Assembly: GCA_026413225.1 (NCBI GenBank)
Contig: CM048553.1
Coordinates: 137,174,190 to 137,238,189 of the forward strand
Reading direction: 5' to 3'
DNA length: 64,000 nt
DNA from: Otis tarda
Lineage: Eukaryota > Chordata > Aves > Otidiformes > Otididae
In this document: piece after piece, positions 1 through 13,857 of the stretch
How positions within the stretch are numbered: the stretch's first letter is position 1
Layout: each line of letters starts with the position of its first letter
Notes under the pieces: model-generated
The model's input: only the letters and a program-made list of their open reading frames with translations
Told to the model about the DNA's origin: nothing
Database searches by the model: none
Position numbers and translations under genes: made by a program

Positions 1-3000
1 GTAAATAATTTTTTAATGGAGGTAAAAATTCTGCATTGATCTGCAGTTGTCTCAGGAGAGTAATTCCTCTTCACATGGTAGATATTTTCAAATTAAGCTC
101 TAGAGATTGCTCACGAATACCATCCCCTCATATCTTCCTTAGAGAAAATGTGAAAAGTATCCTTCTAATAAGATAGGTCTTAAAAAAATATACCCAAAAA
201 TACTCACCGACGAGCATGTTGAATGCTGGGGTCGGCTGCTGCAGTAACTTTACTGGGCATCTGACTTCATGGCAGATACATGGCAGTTTCTTTGGGGGTT
301 AAATGGTTTGAACTGCAAGCCTCCCACATGGTCCCCAAGCCCTCACTGTTCCCCTGATCACTCAAAAGGGGAATGAAACAGCCAGACCCCCAAGCGCGTA
401 CACAGCTTGACTATGAATTGTAATCAACAAAGATTTGCCACAAAACTATTCAGATTTATACTGATAAATTTTGCATAATTTTGATTCTGTTTGGTAGAAG
501 TTGATTTGCCAGATCCCTTACAAGTCTCATAAAAGAATTTCCAGGATTTTAAACATCAACAGTGAATGTTCAAACAATTTATGAAAGAAAATTAATAAAC
601 TGGTTTACTGTTGCTGGTATCGTGAAAGATCTTAGCTTTAAAATGCATTTATGCATTTAAATGTAACAGAAAAGCATTTTAGTTACAATCCTAATTTCTG
701 CAATCCAGGACAAAAAGTTTTGAATTTGAAAACCTAGTTTCTGGATGAATTTATTGAGCCATTTGCAAAAGTCATTGTCATAATTTGTAACTACTTCCCG
801 AGTGTCCCATGGTGAAGCTGGTCCAGGGAATTTTTGTGATGGAGGAAAACATTTTTTAACGACATGTCCTCTGCTGGTGTTTTCTGTGCAGCTTCAATTT
901 CTGTAAGTAAATTAGCAACCTCTCTCTGTGACAGACAGGGCTGTGAATGTAAGGAGGAGAAGGTGATGGAAATATGGAAGAGTCTTTGATGACTAAGACA
1001 GCTATAGAAGATGTAAGGCCTTTCCTCCATCATGAGTCCCACGGAAAGTTTAAGCAAATTTGCACCCCTCGTAGAGGAGCAAAATGGAACTGTACGAAAA
1101 ACTGAAGTGAGGCTGCCTCTATGACTGTGTGTCTGGCAGAAATTGCTGCCTCATGTCACCTACAAATTTCCTAATGTTACAGCAGAGCAGGAAATGAAGG
1201 TAGCATAACATCAGGCAAGTGGAAGCTCATACAGAAGCTTTTTCCCTTCCACTGCCTCTGAGAAGAGCTTCTTTTAATCATATTATGGTAAACTCAGCGT
1301 CAGATCTTGCCCTTTTGTTGCTTTGACAAGAGAAGGGAGCTGGCATGGGGGCTATATCTATATTAGTGAATTAACTCTGAGGCCACTGATGCCTGCCCCG
1401 ATCCTCAGTGTGACTTTGCCCTGGGCCAGCCAACACTTCCTGAAACACCTCCTGAGCCTGGCTTTGGTATTAGCACAGGACCAGTCCTAAGAGAAAACGC
1501 GAGGTTTTTCCTGCGCTTGTGTGTTCTCCAAAACATGACCCAAAACAATGGAAATTTTTTCTCTGCCTCTGGTTCTCTGCCTGCCTTTTAAAAATTTTTT
1601 ATCATTGTCTATTAAATAGCTAATATCCCCATACGCATTCTGCAGATACCAGAAAGAAATGAGCTATTAAACATCCACCATTAGGGTACTATTCTGCCAG
1701 ATGCTTTATTTCACATTTGCTGCAAGTCTGATGGATAACTAGCCACAAAGTTATCCGTAAGTCTCATCTTACCAGTGCCTCTCAACAGCATTTTTTGGGA
1801 TGTTGCCTTTTACTGCATTGATTATCCTTACTTCTTACAAACCCAATTGAATTATATTTTCTTCTTTATTTCCTTCCTCCTCTTAAAGGGAAGTACTTCA
1901 GCTTTATTTAAAACTTCTGGCTGGAGGTCAAGCTGCTTGCGGAGACTGCAGGCACTCTTGGATTAGACTCCTTGCAGCACCTACGGGGAAGGAAGCACAG
2001 CACCTGGCGGCAGGCTCTGCAGGTGGCAAGAGGAGCTGAGCACCAAGCAGCTGGTGGGGATGGCATCACCTCGTCTCAGTAAGCTGAAGTATGTCCAAGG
2101 ACTCACTTATTGACCTGTTGCATTTGACGTCTGGATATACTTCAGATTACTTTAGGGGGGACTGAGGATGCCTGTGGAACAGGGAGAGGACTTAACAAAT
2201 ATTTAGGCGATATTTTTTCCCTGAACAATCATGTCTGTGACTAACAAGGTGTTATTAAATAAAGGCTCTACAAATATTCAAATTAGTGAAATACAGCTTG
2301 CCAGGAATTTATATATTGTGTTCTCAAGCCACCAAATATTTACTAAATAACTTACAAAATTATGTTGCCAAAGCCTCACCAAATTCAAGCAAAGAAAAAC
2401 TCTCTGGCTTTGAACAGGACTAAACAACTTTACGTTCTCTCTTACTCAGCAAGTAAATTTAATTTTGAAAGTAAAATAAGTAAAGCTGAACAAATGCATA
2501 TTCAGGTTAATTCTTCAGGAACATTATGGAATTAGTTAAATCCTTGTTCTGAAGAGAAAATGAGCCAGTTATTTCTGTGCGTAAATACCATCTCCGGTAA
2601 CATCAGTCAGGGTGGGTACCAGTGCCATAGCTGCAACACTTCACCGTCTCCACCAAGCGATACCTCCTGACGCTGGTTTCTCCCATGAGAAAGTCCATGG
2701 TTAGTCCATAGCTGTTTACCGTGAGAACTGCAGCTCTGTCCTCATTACTAAAAAGCAACTCTTTGTCCTACAGACCGTGATACTGCCGCTGTTCTCACAG
2801 CAGCACTGCTGTGGAGGTGGTTTTTGACTAAGCCAAGAAAAAAGACAGTATCTGAAGAGTTACAGTGACATGCTACACTCATTACCAAACACCAGAATTT
2901 CAATTACCAGCAACTCTTTGATAATTTTAATTGGAAATTTTGTAATTATTCCATTCTTTTTAACAGATTTCAATAAATACTGAACAGATAAAGGTGAATA

Positions 3001-6000
3001 CATCCTGGTACAGTGCTGGATAATTTGTTCACATCATGTCCACTCAAGGATAGAGCTGCTGGACCCTGGAGCTGTTACTTCTGCTATATTTATTTTATGT
3101 GCCAGCACGGCAGCCAGCAATTCTCATTCCTTAGGCTAGAAACCCAGGTGGTAACAATCACCAGTCTCCTCCCTTCCAGGACACAGAATCAAAGAGGGAT
3201 GCAGTGTAGGGTCCTGTGGGCAGACATCATGACCCCAAAGCCGTATCATTTAATCCAAATGCAGTTTAAGACACTAGGATTAAGATTCACAGACTCATAG
3301 GTGCTTGTGACCCTGTGACTGAGAGGATACGTGATCCAGAGACTGGGGTGGCAGCACCTGTGGTTCTGGATAGTGGATGCCATCCCTGGGCAATGCCAGA
3401 GAGGTACTCAAGTAGCATAATGCGACACGGGGCAAGGAGTTTCTGAGAAAGTTGTATTTAGAGATTGAAAACATTTCCTGGACTTAATACCTAAAATTTA
3501 TATTTGATACACACATATAACATACTTTCCTTTGAAGAAGCATCTGAAGTTCATCTAAGTGCCTGTGTGAATCCTGTTCTATGTATATAAATCTATTCTT
3601 TAAAAACATAAGTATTTAGTTCTAAATCTTGACCTGAATTTTCAGGCTCCGGAACCAAGCTTCTCATTTTATCCAAGACGTCGTACAAGAGTTTCTGGTT
3701 GCACAAATTCATATCTGCTTAGAAACATACTGAAATCAAAGTTATCGCATAAAGCAAGGTTAAACTAAGACAGCAATCTGCCTGGCAGGTGAAAGACTGC
3801 TGCTTTACTAAGCCTTATAATCTTTTAACTTGCTGTTCGCTGCCAAAGAAGATTACGGAAGAACTATAGCCCACATCCAAGTGTTACAAGTCTATATTTG
3901 GTATCACACTGAACTCCTGCAAAAAGGTTGAAAAAGATTATGAAATATGAAAGATTACAAAGTAGGTTGATAGACATGGAATAGAGCTGCATTTTGGAAG
4001 ATGTGAAAAAACAAGTTGTGCATTTATCAATATGAACACTGACCCTTTCCTAGCTGTTTCCTATCACAGTTCAAAGCTCAGTGCCATCTCTGAGCTGCCT
4101 GAACCAAATTAAAATCAAAGAGTGCTGCACAAATGAATTAAACATAGGTTTGAGTTTTCAAAATTTCACGATAGGACATTTTTAACAATCCATTTTTATT
4201 AATTCATTAATAATTAACTTGATTGGTATACACACATGGAGTGTCCGTGGGCTTCTTTGGTAGCTCACTGACTGTCCTCAGGAGGCAGCCTGGGTGCCTT
4301 ATTGCCCCCATACAAATCAGTGATCAAAATATGCTGGTGTAAGAACAGCTGAAAAAGGGTAGAAGTCTAGTTCACAATTTACGTGTAATCTATTACACTT
4401 TTGATAACAGCAAAGTGACAGTATAGGTCCTTTAAAACCCCAAAAGGCCATTCCTGTAATTTGGTTATTGGCACAGGCTCAGCATTTTGGAGTGGGCTGT
4501 GGCAGGCTAAGGCATAGAGAAAGGTAAATTGCTGGCAGAGAATGCAGAGACAGCATTACCCATAAAACAGCTCAGTTATATCCCGACACATTTGCAGAGA
4601 AAAATCTCAGTTTTGTTTTTTTTATTACTTTAAAATGCAGGAGCACGATGGGCCTTCTGCTACCCTTTCTAACCACAATGAGGAATTTCTGACCAGATTT
4701 GATAAGATGCAAAGAATATTCCTTACAGTAGCTGCATGTTCCTACCTGTACTCTCCCAGAGTATCTAGGGATAGATTAGGAAAGGATTGTAGCAAATATT
4801 ACTGATAGGTGGGCAATATCTGGTGTTAGTGCTTAAAAATTGGTATTTTCCTGTCCTGCAAATGTTTTCTCTATAAATACAATAGCAAACAATTTATAAC
4901 TAAAATAATTGCAGAAATTGCAAAATGGAAAATTACCTTGGGATAAGTAATTAGTAATAGGTACTAGTTTGTTGAACTGCAACTCAGAAACTTTGAGTCA
5001 ACCATTCACATGGGTTTGAAGAACTATGATCATGTTGTGAGGAATGCATCTGGTTAAAATTAATCCAGACAGTGTAAATATTCAGATATCACTTTGCTAT
5101 TAGGAATTTTAAAAGGATTTTCTGATCTGCAGTGTGAAATTATCTAAAATATTTATAAAAATTTTAAAGCAATGAATACAAAAGCAAACTGCAAGCTGTA
5201 CCATGGCGAGTTATAAAAGGAAACGTTGTTGGAAAAATGTGCCACATCAACCTTTGCTCCCTAAGATTGCAGGAAAATCAAATAGATCACAAGTTCATAA
5301 AAATGCATCTTAATGCTTCTGGGACATTGGCTTTAACAGCAGGGAGCCCTGTCAGAATAAATACCTGCTGCATGCATAAAGAAATAGACACTGTCTAAAC
5401 GCATATATAGGACTTCCTACTTTATAACACTTTGGTTGAAGATTTGTTTGCTCTTTTACTTGCCAGTATCAGAAAAGGGAATATTTGCCACTTCAGCCAA
5501 GAGTGGCAGAAATTTTATTCCCCCATCTCGTGGTCCTATTCTCCAGTCAATCTTTAGTGAAGTAGAAACCTTGGCTAGGAAACCAAGGTAAAGGATGGGA
5601 GGCAAGCTGAAGCCAGGCTGCCAGGCAGTGCCATCTAGGGGTAAACCATCAAGACAGTGTCTTCTGCATTATTTAAGCGAAAGAGACCTATAGTTGCTGC
5701 AGGATTGAATACACCAGGGCTTGCATCCCCTAAATCTGGTCTGGTTTTCCAGCTCTGTAAGATGGCTTAACAAGACGCAAAATATCCTTTAGGTCCTTCC
5801 AGCTGCCTGTCTGTGACAACATGTCCATGAAAGTCCTATAAAAATCTCTGTAGTGCTTTGTTGGGATTATTAATAATGGTGCTGTTGTATGTTCTAAGTT
5901 CTTTGCTTTTTTTCTTTTAAATTCTATCTCTGTAATAAAACTACGCTTTGATTAATGTATCTAATAGATAAAAAAAAATCTGAAGATATTTTAGTAAATA

Positions 6001-6699
6001 TTTGTATCACTGGTCATGTAGGTAGAAAACCAAAAAACAAGAGATCTAGTGGGACATTCAGAAACTAAATGAGGGCAGAGATCCCAGGCAGCCACCAGAA
6101 GTTTTCTGTCTATCTGTTTATGTACCTAACTGCCTAAAAAATGAGTTTAGTATTTGGGGTAGGATCCTGCTATAATGTAAGGTGAAACAATGGGCTTTCT
6201 AGTTATTTGATCACAGCAGTAAGCAGGAGCCCAACACCCAGATGAGACTAATGGGGAGGTTGCAATCCTTGTCTCCGCTCCATTGCCTCCCCTGGAAAGG
6301 ATGCTCTTCAGCAAGACCCAGATCCAAGCAGCTCTGCTCAGACATGGTGCAGAGGAAGATGGTAAAATACTGATTCTTAGCAATGTGAAGCCTCTTCGGA
6401 CAGCTGGGTGAGTGCTGTGATGTGTGCTGGGAGAAGAAAAGTTATTGCAGTAATCAAGAATCAGTGCAGCTACCTACTCTGTTTCTTAATTTGCAACATA
6501 AATAACATGAAAACTGCAAAGATGCAGACATGTTTAATGCAAAGAATATTTTTTCTTAGGGTCTATTGCAGCACAGCTATACAAACCATAGCCAAAATGA
6601 TGATACTTTCACTTGAGAAAGTGTGTCAAGATGCAGAAAAGATCAATGCCCAAAGGAGTCTTTGATCTTGACACAATAGAGAGGTTAGAGAAAGGAAGT
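1..6699. other. Unique noncoding DNA, no gene supported
   Basis: AT-rich sequence with frequent stops in all frames; the longest open frames are under 100 codons, lack recognisable domains and have no conserved pattern. I see no CR1 tail, LTR or RNA gene here. It is most likely intergenic or intronic DNA. A short exon without long reading frame could be missed by eye. Confidence 0.6.
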
Positions 6700-6795
6700 G
6701 TTGTGATCTCCTCCTTGTAACAATGAATTGAGGTAAGAAGAGGTTAACCTCAAGGTCATATGGGAAAGTCTATGGTAGAGCCAGGAACTAAAGTA
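6700..6795 (+). repeat. MIR-like ancient SINE relic
   Basis: The stretch follows the order of the MIR core: a gaattgaggtaagaagaggtta block matching the gaggaaactgaggcacagagaggtta region, then caaggtcatatggg for the caaggtcacacag block, then gtagagccaggaact for the gcagagctggg(a)tt block. The match is diverged and from memory, as expected for a relic predating birds. No coding content. Confidence 0.5.
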
Positions 6796-9700
6796 AAATA
6801 AGAAAGAAAACCAAAATGCAGTCCTAGTCATGTGAAGATTCAGACAAGAACCCAGGGGCCATTTTTTTTTTAGGGAAGGTAAATTAAGTACTGGAACAGC
6901 TGACTGAGGTGTATCTTGGATTCACTATCACGTCTGAATGTATCACATTCAAATGGGAAGTCTTTCATACATGCCGTGACTTCACAAGAAGCTACCGGCC
7001 AGGTGCAAATATGACTCAGTGATTTGCAAAGGTACGCAAGTGCCCACCTGCTGTTGCTCTGCACTTTGAGAAGGTCTCTAACCAGTGCTGAGCAGGAGTA
7101 GATGCCAGTTTATCATGACCGACATATCTGACCTTTGCCTTTAGGAATCATGAGTCCCTCCTCTGTCACAACATCTCTGGATGCCTCTTCGCAGAACACT
7201 ACACATGCTAAAAATCAGTCTGTTGCTAAGCAGCCTAATGTTGCAGGAGGTGCTTGCTGCTGAAAATCTCGGCCAGTTCTAGCAGCAATGGCCAGTTCTA
7301 GCAGCAATGGCCATGGCTATCCCTCACTTTTCTTCTTGGGACATGCCACATTGTCCTGGCACCACTCCAGCGCTCATGTGAATGTGAGGGTTGTGCCTGT
7401 GATACCACATCGTAAGAACAGACTGACAGCTTTTGCAAATCCCTGCTTTGTACTGCTATAAACAACTACAGAAGGTGTAGGGGAGCTTTGACTTGAATAA
7501 CTGATCTTCTGAAAAAATAAGTGAGCTGTGTCAGGGCCAGCCCATGTAGGGCACTCACCTGCCAGGTGCACACCGTGATTCCCAGTGTCCGCTGCTCCTG
7601 CCATGGGTAGCACTCGCCACCACAACACAGCTGCTTCCACTGCAGCTTACCGCCTTTTTTCACTACAAATCCTTGTTGGCTGGGAGAAAGTCCTGTCTTG
7701 GCATTAGTATGTGGAAATCTGTGGCCTGTGATACACAGAAGGTCAATTAGATTATCACAACTGTCTCTGTCTGCATTAAAGTCCATTATTCTAAGCCAGC
7801 AGGTCCTCTCCTTTCCCCCCGCCTGAACTCCTGCATCACTTACCAGAAGAGCAAAGCCTACCACGTGTAAGTAACAACTGTAACTCCAGCTTGTGTGTTT
7901 TGGTGACTTTTCACAACGTAAAACTGTACTGATTGATTGATTATAGATATTAACTGTAATTCTATTATGCTTTTCAAATCACATTAAATGCTAAGCAGCA
8001 TAACATTATTGAGTATACAATTATAGGTGGTGTGCTTTTTCTACCTAGCTACTGACTTAGGTAATGAAAGGTGTAGGGAAAAAAACAAATTAAAAACTAA
8101 AGACATCTGTTTGAATTCAGAGGCAGACAGTCTGTGAAAGCAATCAACCTTGTCTTCTGAAAGAAGTCATCTTTGGAATACTTTTATTTTCCTTTTTGGT
8201 GTCAAACTAAGGAAACTTCCTCCAGAGCAATCAAAAGAAGGAGCTCTCATCTGGGGCAAGAGTTCCCTGGCAGATCCATAAGGGCTGGTGACTCGTGTGA
8301 AGAATACATGCAGGAAAATGATATGAGAGCTATGACCCTGCATGATCCCTCCTGATATGTCTTTGGAAGCTTGTAGTGAATTGGGCAGCCTGAATCTTTA
8401 ATCTTGAATTAACACCATCCTCACTTCCTGGTGATTGCCTACACTTCAGAAATGCATGTGAAGAGTGTCTTCCTTTGCCTCCTCTGCTAGGGGTAACATA
8501 AATTCAACGGTAGAAAAGAAAAATATGAAAAAAAAGAAAACTTCTGTTTGGGTTAAAGATGATGGTGGAAGATCTCCTGGCTACATCCCAAGTCACTTGA
8601 TGGGCTTTGCTGAAAGAACCTGACTCTGTTAGTGCGGCAAAGATGATAAAATGAAAAAGAGGAAAAATGGTTATCTAAGAAAACATTTACAAGTGTTGTG
8701 CTACAAGACACCTACCTCCATGGATTTATGGATATGTGGTCACAGAAATCAGACTATGTCAAGCTTGCTCCAGTTCATCATTTGAAAGGAGAAATTTTGT
8801 CAGAACTTCAGCAATACTGATTGTCGCAAATGCACAAAGCAGGCTGTGACTGTAGTCTGTTGGTACCTGTGTCACTGGGGAGGAATGAGGAGGAAGGCCA
8901 GCAGGCATTTCACCTGATTGTATATCCTCATCAACAGCTGTCAATTAATGTGTGTTTGTGAATTTACACAAAGCTTGGATCAGCATCTCTCAAGAACTTA
9001 CTTCAAATAGACCCCTGTGATTTAATTTAAATAAGGCGATGCTTTGCTAGTTTAGTTTTGACTTTTTAGCGTTTTGACTTGTAACATGCAGGAAAGATAA
9101 CGTTGTTAGCAATTAGGTGAGGAGGATGAGTGTGTATTTCAGGTTGAAGAATCTGTCGTACAATAATCAAAAAATGAAATCAAATCAGTCTTACTGGGCT
9201 TGAGAGCTCACTTGGTAAGAGATTTTTTTTTTAATACAAACTTAAGAGCTCTGAAGCTTTGACGTAGTTTAGCAAGCATTAAAGCTCAGCTCTCTCACCA
9301 TAGTCTTAGTCTTCTGAGTTTAGTTCTGTCTCTTTCAGGGACTGAGAAAGAGAAGATCACAACTGGATAATGAAAATGTTAAAGGTCTTAACACAATATC
9401 AAAACCAAGATTAGAAAAAACATTAACAATATCAGCCAAAAAGTCCTGGCAGCCATGTGGACATACTGGAAAGAAGATCTTCGTTTTTAAATCCCACACC
9501 TCTAGGTATGGCTAACCTGCAGGACTCAGGAAGATTTTGGCCCTGTCCCATCTCCCCCCAGCCATGTCCTAACACCATGTAGAAGTAAGTCTGGACATAT
9601 AGTTAACCCTCCAAATCCTCCTTCTCTATCCCCATTGGGTTGGAATTTCAGACAAAACCTAAGTCAGGAGACACGTGTGCAACCCCTCAGGCAAGATGAG

Positions 9701-12700
9701 CAGGAGATGCGCACTAGGGGCAATACTGCCCTTCACGTCTGCCACACATCTGCCTTGCTGATATGGGCAAGGCAATATCCTCCTGCCTGGATGGCCACCT
9801 CTCACGTCTTTACATATTCCTCTAAGGTAGATCTTAATTTCTAGCCTCATCACTGAGCATTTGAGTAGTTTAAAGCTAAATAACACCTTCCTGGCATACC
9901 AGGGCTAGGGGACAGTCCCCCTGTCCCAGTGATTGAGACAGCTTTGTACAGGATACAGGGTCTGAAGAGCACAGGACTACATCTTCTGCTGTGATCCCTG
10001 TTCTCAAGCTGACCTGGGTATCTCTGTCAGGCACCTCCCTGAGCCATCTGCACACTGAACAATACACACCTCCAGCAGAAACACTCTTCATGTTACAAAG
10101 GTGTGCTTGGGAATTGCACAAATATGTGTAACCTGCTTGTGTGTAAAAGAAAGTCCTGTCACCACATGTCTTGTTTCAAGAAAGACAGAAGATCCTGACA
10201 TTCAGAGTCTGTCATTAAAGCAATTTTTAAAATCCACTAAACAGTAGGAGTGGTACCATGACCACTAGCTCTGATCACCACCTTCAGGGCTGCATACTCG
10301 CCAGGAATGTCTCCATTGTAGCACAGTCCAGAGTGAAAGAATTTCCAAAGCTTCTTCAACAGATAAAGATACAGACATGCCAGATAACACATGTATTCAT
10401 TGTCACTTCTTGCTCTGATGTAGCATTTATTGAATGAATTTTATCACAGTGGGATTGCTCAGAGCTTTTGCCTATTTCAAACTTTGCACTCTAATGTTAC
10501 AATACCCTATGTATAATGAATAGTTTAGACAGGAGAGTAGAAAAATCTTTAATTCCTGTCTTATAACATGAAGATCTGGAACACGCTTGATTAAGTCATA
10601 GGAAAATGAGGTTTAAAATGTATAGAAAATATACCCTGGTACTTATCTAAAAGTTATATGTGGATATTTACATATGTATGCATCAAAATTTATCAGATCA
10701 TTATATTATTTACAAACTTTATAGAATTGTGTGTTGCATATTTTGAATATGTAACACATAGTACACAACACACATGTACATGTACTTCTCTATGAATTAA
10801 ACCAAAACCTGCCATGAGTTAGGCAAGCTGTGATCTATGACTCAGATTTCCTCATACACACCCACTTTAATATTGCTGTTGGATGCAGGAAGATTGTTTG
10901 GACTTTGTGCCTTGCTTACTCTATCTTGTATATTCTTCTGATATGCAAAAGTACCTCATAAAATGTCAAATTCAACAAAAAGGCCATGCCTTGGACCTTG
11001 CAAAAAGAGATGTAGAAACTTTTATAAATATATTCAGCCCCAAGTTGAGCCTTCTAGTGATGTTAGTGGTCATCACAGACAGATAGAAAAATCATAGACT
11101 TTGTTTCTAGACTTAGTTCATTCATATTTTACTTCTGGTCACTGTATCTCACTGTGTCCTACTCTCCTGAACAGAAGACTTGTTTACTATCAAAGTTCTG
11201 TTCCCCATATAGGTATCTGCAGTCAGAAAGCAAGACACTTAATTTCTCTTGGATAAACATTGTAAGTCTGTCTCTCACTCAGGCATGTGTGCCACTCGGG
11301 AAATAATTTTGCAAAAGGTTTCAACTTTCACCACAATCTCTACAATGTAAGGAGAACACAAGTGCACGCCATGTCAGTATTGGCCCTGTTACTGGCATGC
11401 ACAGATTTGAAGCCATCCCTCATAGTCTTCTGAGAGATTTTCCTGCTGGTGAAGTCAAGTGTTTCTTAGCTAGAGGCTCGCATGGGGACGCCATGTTCTA
11501 GTGCTGTCCACCAGCATCATAATCAGGCAGAGTGGAAACCAGATAGATGCGATAGAAACAGAGCTAAGGGGGAGCTGAAATTATAACTCAAAAAGTATCA
11601 CCAGGATTAGATTATGTCTTCTGAGTCCAGGCTTTCTGGTATACCCACGAGCTACCACTTCTCAAATGGACACTTCCACCACCAAGCTGCTCCCTAGTTC
11701 AGCACGACACACTGCTCTTTTCACTCCCACTCCCCATGGAACAACGTTGGGGTTTTTTTCCCTAAAAGATAGATCCTAAACTTATTCAAATAAAGTGTGT
11801 TCTAAATAGGCTATGAGGCACTCTACAAGACCACTTGGACTTCCTACTGGTCTATCCTACGATCTGATTTTTCATATCCAAGTTTTGGAGGTGGTTTTTT
11901 GACTCCTTGGTTGTGTGTCATAGAGAAAGAGGAGAAAAAAGGTTTGGGGTGGGTTTTTTTTTTGTGTTGTCAGGATATGAACAAGTAAAATGTAAACACT
12001 TCTCTTCCATCTCTTCCTTGAGCAGAGCTATGGGGACAGTCTCTCCTGTCTTTTTGTGATTTGGAGAACATGAAAACAGTCATACCTCAAACTTTCTTCT
12101 TTTTCCTGTCTTAGTCATATTCACTTCCGCTCTGCAGGCCTTAGAAGTGTACAATGAATGCTGACACTGACTTTGTAACACACAAATTAACATTTGTCTG
12201 ACATCCTGTTAATCTGCAATGATAATCAACTGGAGTCTTTTGATCTAGTAAGGGCTGACCGGAGATTAGCACAGGATGGACGACCCTTTTAATTGATTAA
12301 AATGATAAGCGGAGAAAGGATGAGCTGCTTCCAAAATGCTACAACTCAGTGACCAGAGGAGTGTACACAGTGTATTTTCTAAATCCCCCAGTGACTAAGC
12401 AGCTTTGACTAAGATCAGCCCCACACATCACTTGTCACTTTGGGAGTACAAGAGGGCACAGGTCTTGAATTTGCAGATCAAGAGGCGCAATGATGTCTAC
12501 AGCACTTTTGTGTTCTACGGGGAGAGCATCAGACAAAGCATATGTAACAGATTAAAAGATCAGACAGCTGCCGTAGGTTTGCATGTCAGAAATTCAGCTT
12601 CGGTTGTTCAGGTATCAGAGAAAAAAAGGGTGATTTATTTACATCTCTGTGTTTAAAACACACATGTATTAGGGCAACCTTTTAAAATTATGTGCCAGGG

Positions 12701-13544
12701 AAAGTAAATTCTCAGTAGCATCAGTGAGAATTACCCCTTTAGATTTACAATTATCCCTTTCAAAACTGTGCAGTTAATTTTAGATATACAAAGGAAAAAG
12801 AATTCCAGCCTGCTTTTAAAGCACTTATGTTTGCTTCCTGCTGAGCAGAGACATACAAAACCCCAGAACGAATGCAAACCTGTTGCAGTGCAGACACTCC
12901 CGAGAAAATGGCTAATGCATGTCCTTACCATAAAGCTATAGGAGAGAAAATTTAATTAGGGAGTACCCTTGTGGTCAATTAGTGAAAGGAAAATGTTAAA
13001 TCTGATGATGTGTGCACAACTATGACAGCATCAATCAAAGTTATTGCTCATACAGTAAAAAGAAACATATTTTAGAACTTTTATTGTCCTCTGTGTCTCA
13101 CTGACTGTTGCCATATAGCGTGTACCTTTAGGAGCTATTAGCAACATATAAGTGTATGCAGATTTATATACCACAGTGAAGAGGGAAGAACAAAACCCTA
13201 GACCGACAGACTGACAAATTTCTTGCTATTTTGTATTGTGTGTGATTGTGCAGAAACACAGGATCTGTGGCAGACTCAGTCACTGTGCTTTCCTACTTGC
13301 TCAGCTATCTGCTGTCCTTCTGGTTCCGTTCATACTGGGTAGGTTTTTTCCCTGTGGAATTTAGAAACACTGTCAGTGGGGAGGTTTCCTTGTCCAAAGT
13401 GCTGCACAAATGCGCACTCCAAAGAGAGTCTACAACTCAGAAATTACATAACAAGTAATTTTTACACACAGGGTACACACAGTGAAGCATACAGGAATAA
13501 TGACGTAATAATTGGCAGAGTAGCAGGCAAAATCTTTGCTGTTG
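6796..13544. other. Unique noncoding DNA, no gene supported
   Basis: No CR1 or LTR signature and no domain-bearing frame. A 132-codon minus-strand frame (7466-7864) and several shorter ones look like chance: low-information composition, no motif, and other open frames overlapping it. It contains a perfect 19-bp tandem duplication at 7272-7309, an AT-rich alternating tract near 10.6-10.8 kb, and a homopolymer-rich patch near 11.94 kb. Confidence 0.55.
7272..7313. repeat. 19-bp perfect tandem duplication
   Basis: The unit gccagttctagcagcaatg occurs twice head to tail (7272-7290 and 7291-7309) and is followed by a partial third start (gcca). It has no coding frame around it and looks like a recent slippage or local duplication. 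Confidence 0.9.
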
Positions 13545-13735
13545 TGTCGTAGTTTAGCTTCAGTTGCTAAGTTGAGTCTGTTTTGCCTGTAACGGTGACT
13601 TTAAGGATTTCTTCCCGTCCTTATCTCAAACCTCGAGCTGTTTTTCTTATATTATCTCTCCCTATTCTCTCAGAGGGTGGGGGGAGTGAGAGAGAGACTG
13701 TGTAGTCTGGCCGCAACTGAGGCTAAACTACGACG
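13545..13735 (+). mobile_element. Short solo LTR, ERVL-like family
   Basis: A 191-bp unit bounded by a terminal inverted repeat: tgtcgtagtttag at the left and ctaaactacgacg at the right (12 of 13 positions complementary; the last base would be A in a canonical CA end). Flanks are tgttg and tgtta, a 5-bp target duplication with one mismatch. The right half (tatctcaaacct, pyrimidine-rich tract, G-rich block, gagactgtgtagt, ending in ctaaact) parallels the 3' part of the longer LTRs at 21120-21739 and 41114-41694. No internal retroviral genes are present. Orientation is inferred from that similarity. It may be an internally deleted copy or a short subfamily. Confidence 0.65.
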
Positions 13736-13737
13736 TG

Positions 13738-13857
13738 TTAAGGATTTTGTGGCACTTTGGGACATGGTTTAGTGGACATGGTGGTGTTAGGCTGGTGGTT
13801 GGACTTTATGATCTTGGAGGTCTTTTCCAACCTTAAAGATTCTATGATTCTATGATC
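13738..13857 (+). mobile_element. CR1-type 3' end fragment
   Basis: Begins right after the short LTR with a gtggcactttgggacatggtttagtgg-like stretch, then ggttggactttatgatcttgg and ggtcttttccaacc, and ends in the CR1 tail attctatgattctatga. The 'ggactNNatgatct...tccaacc' block followed by the ATTCTATG repeats is the standard avian CR1 3' UTR arrangement. Only about 120 bp is left, with no coding part. Confidence 0.75.

Noticed and set aside
7466..7864. 132-codon minus-strand frame as a gene
   Set aside because: No domain, no splice context, no codon pattern; overlaps another open frame. Consistent with chance.
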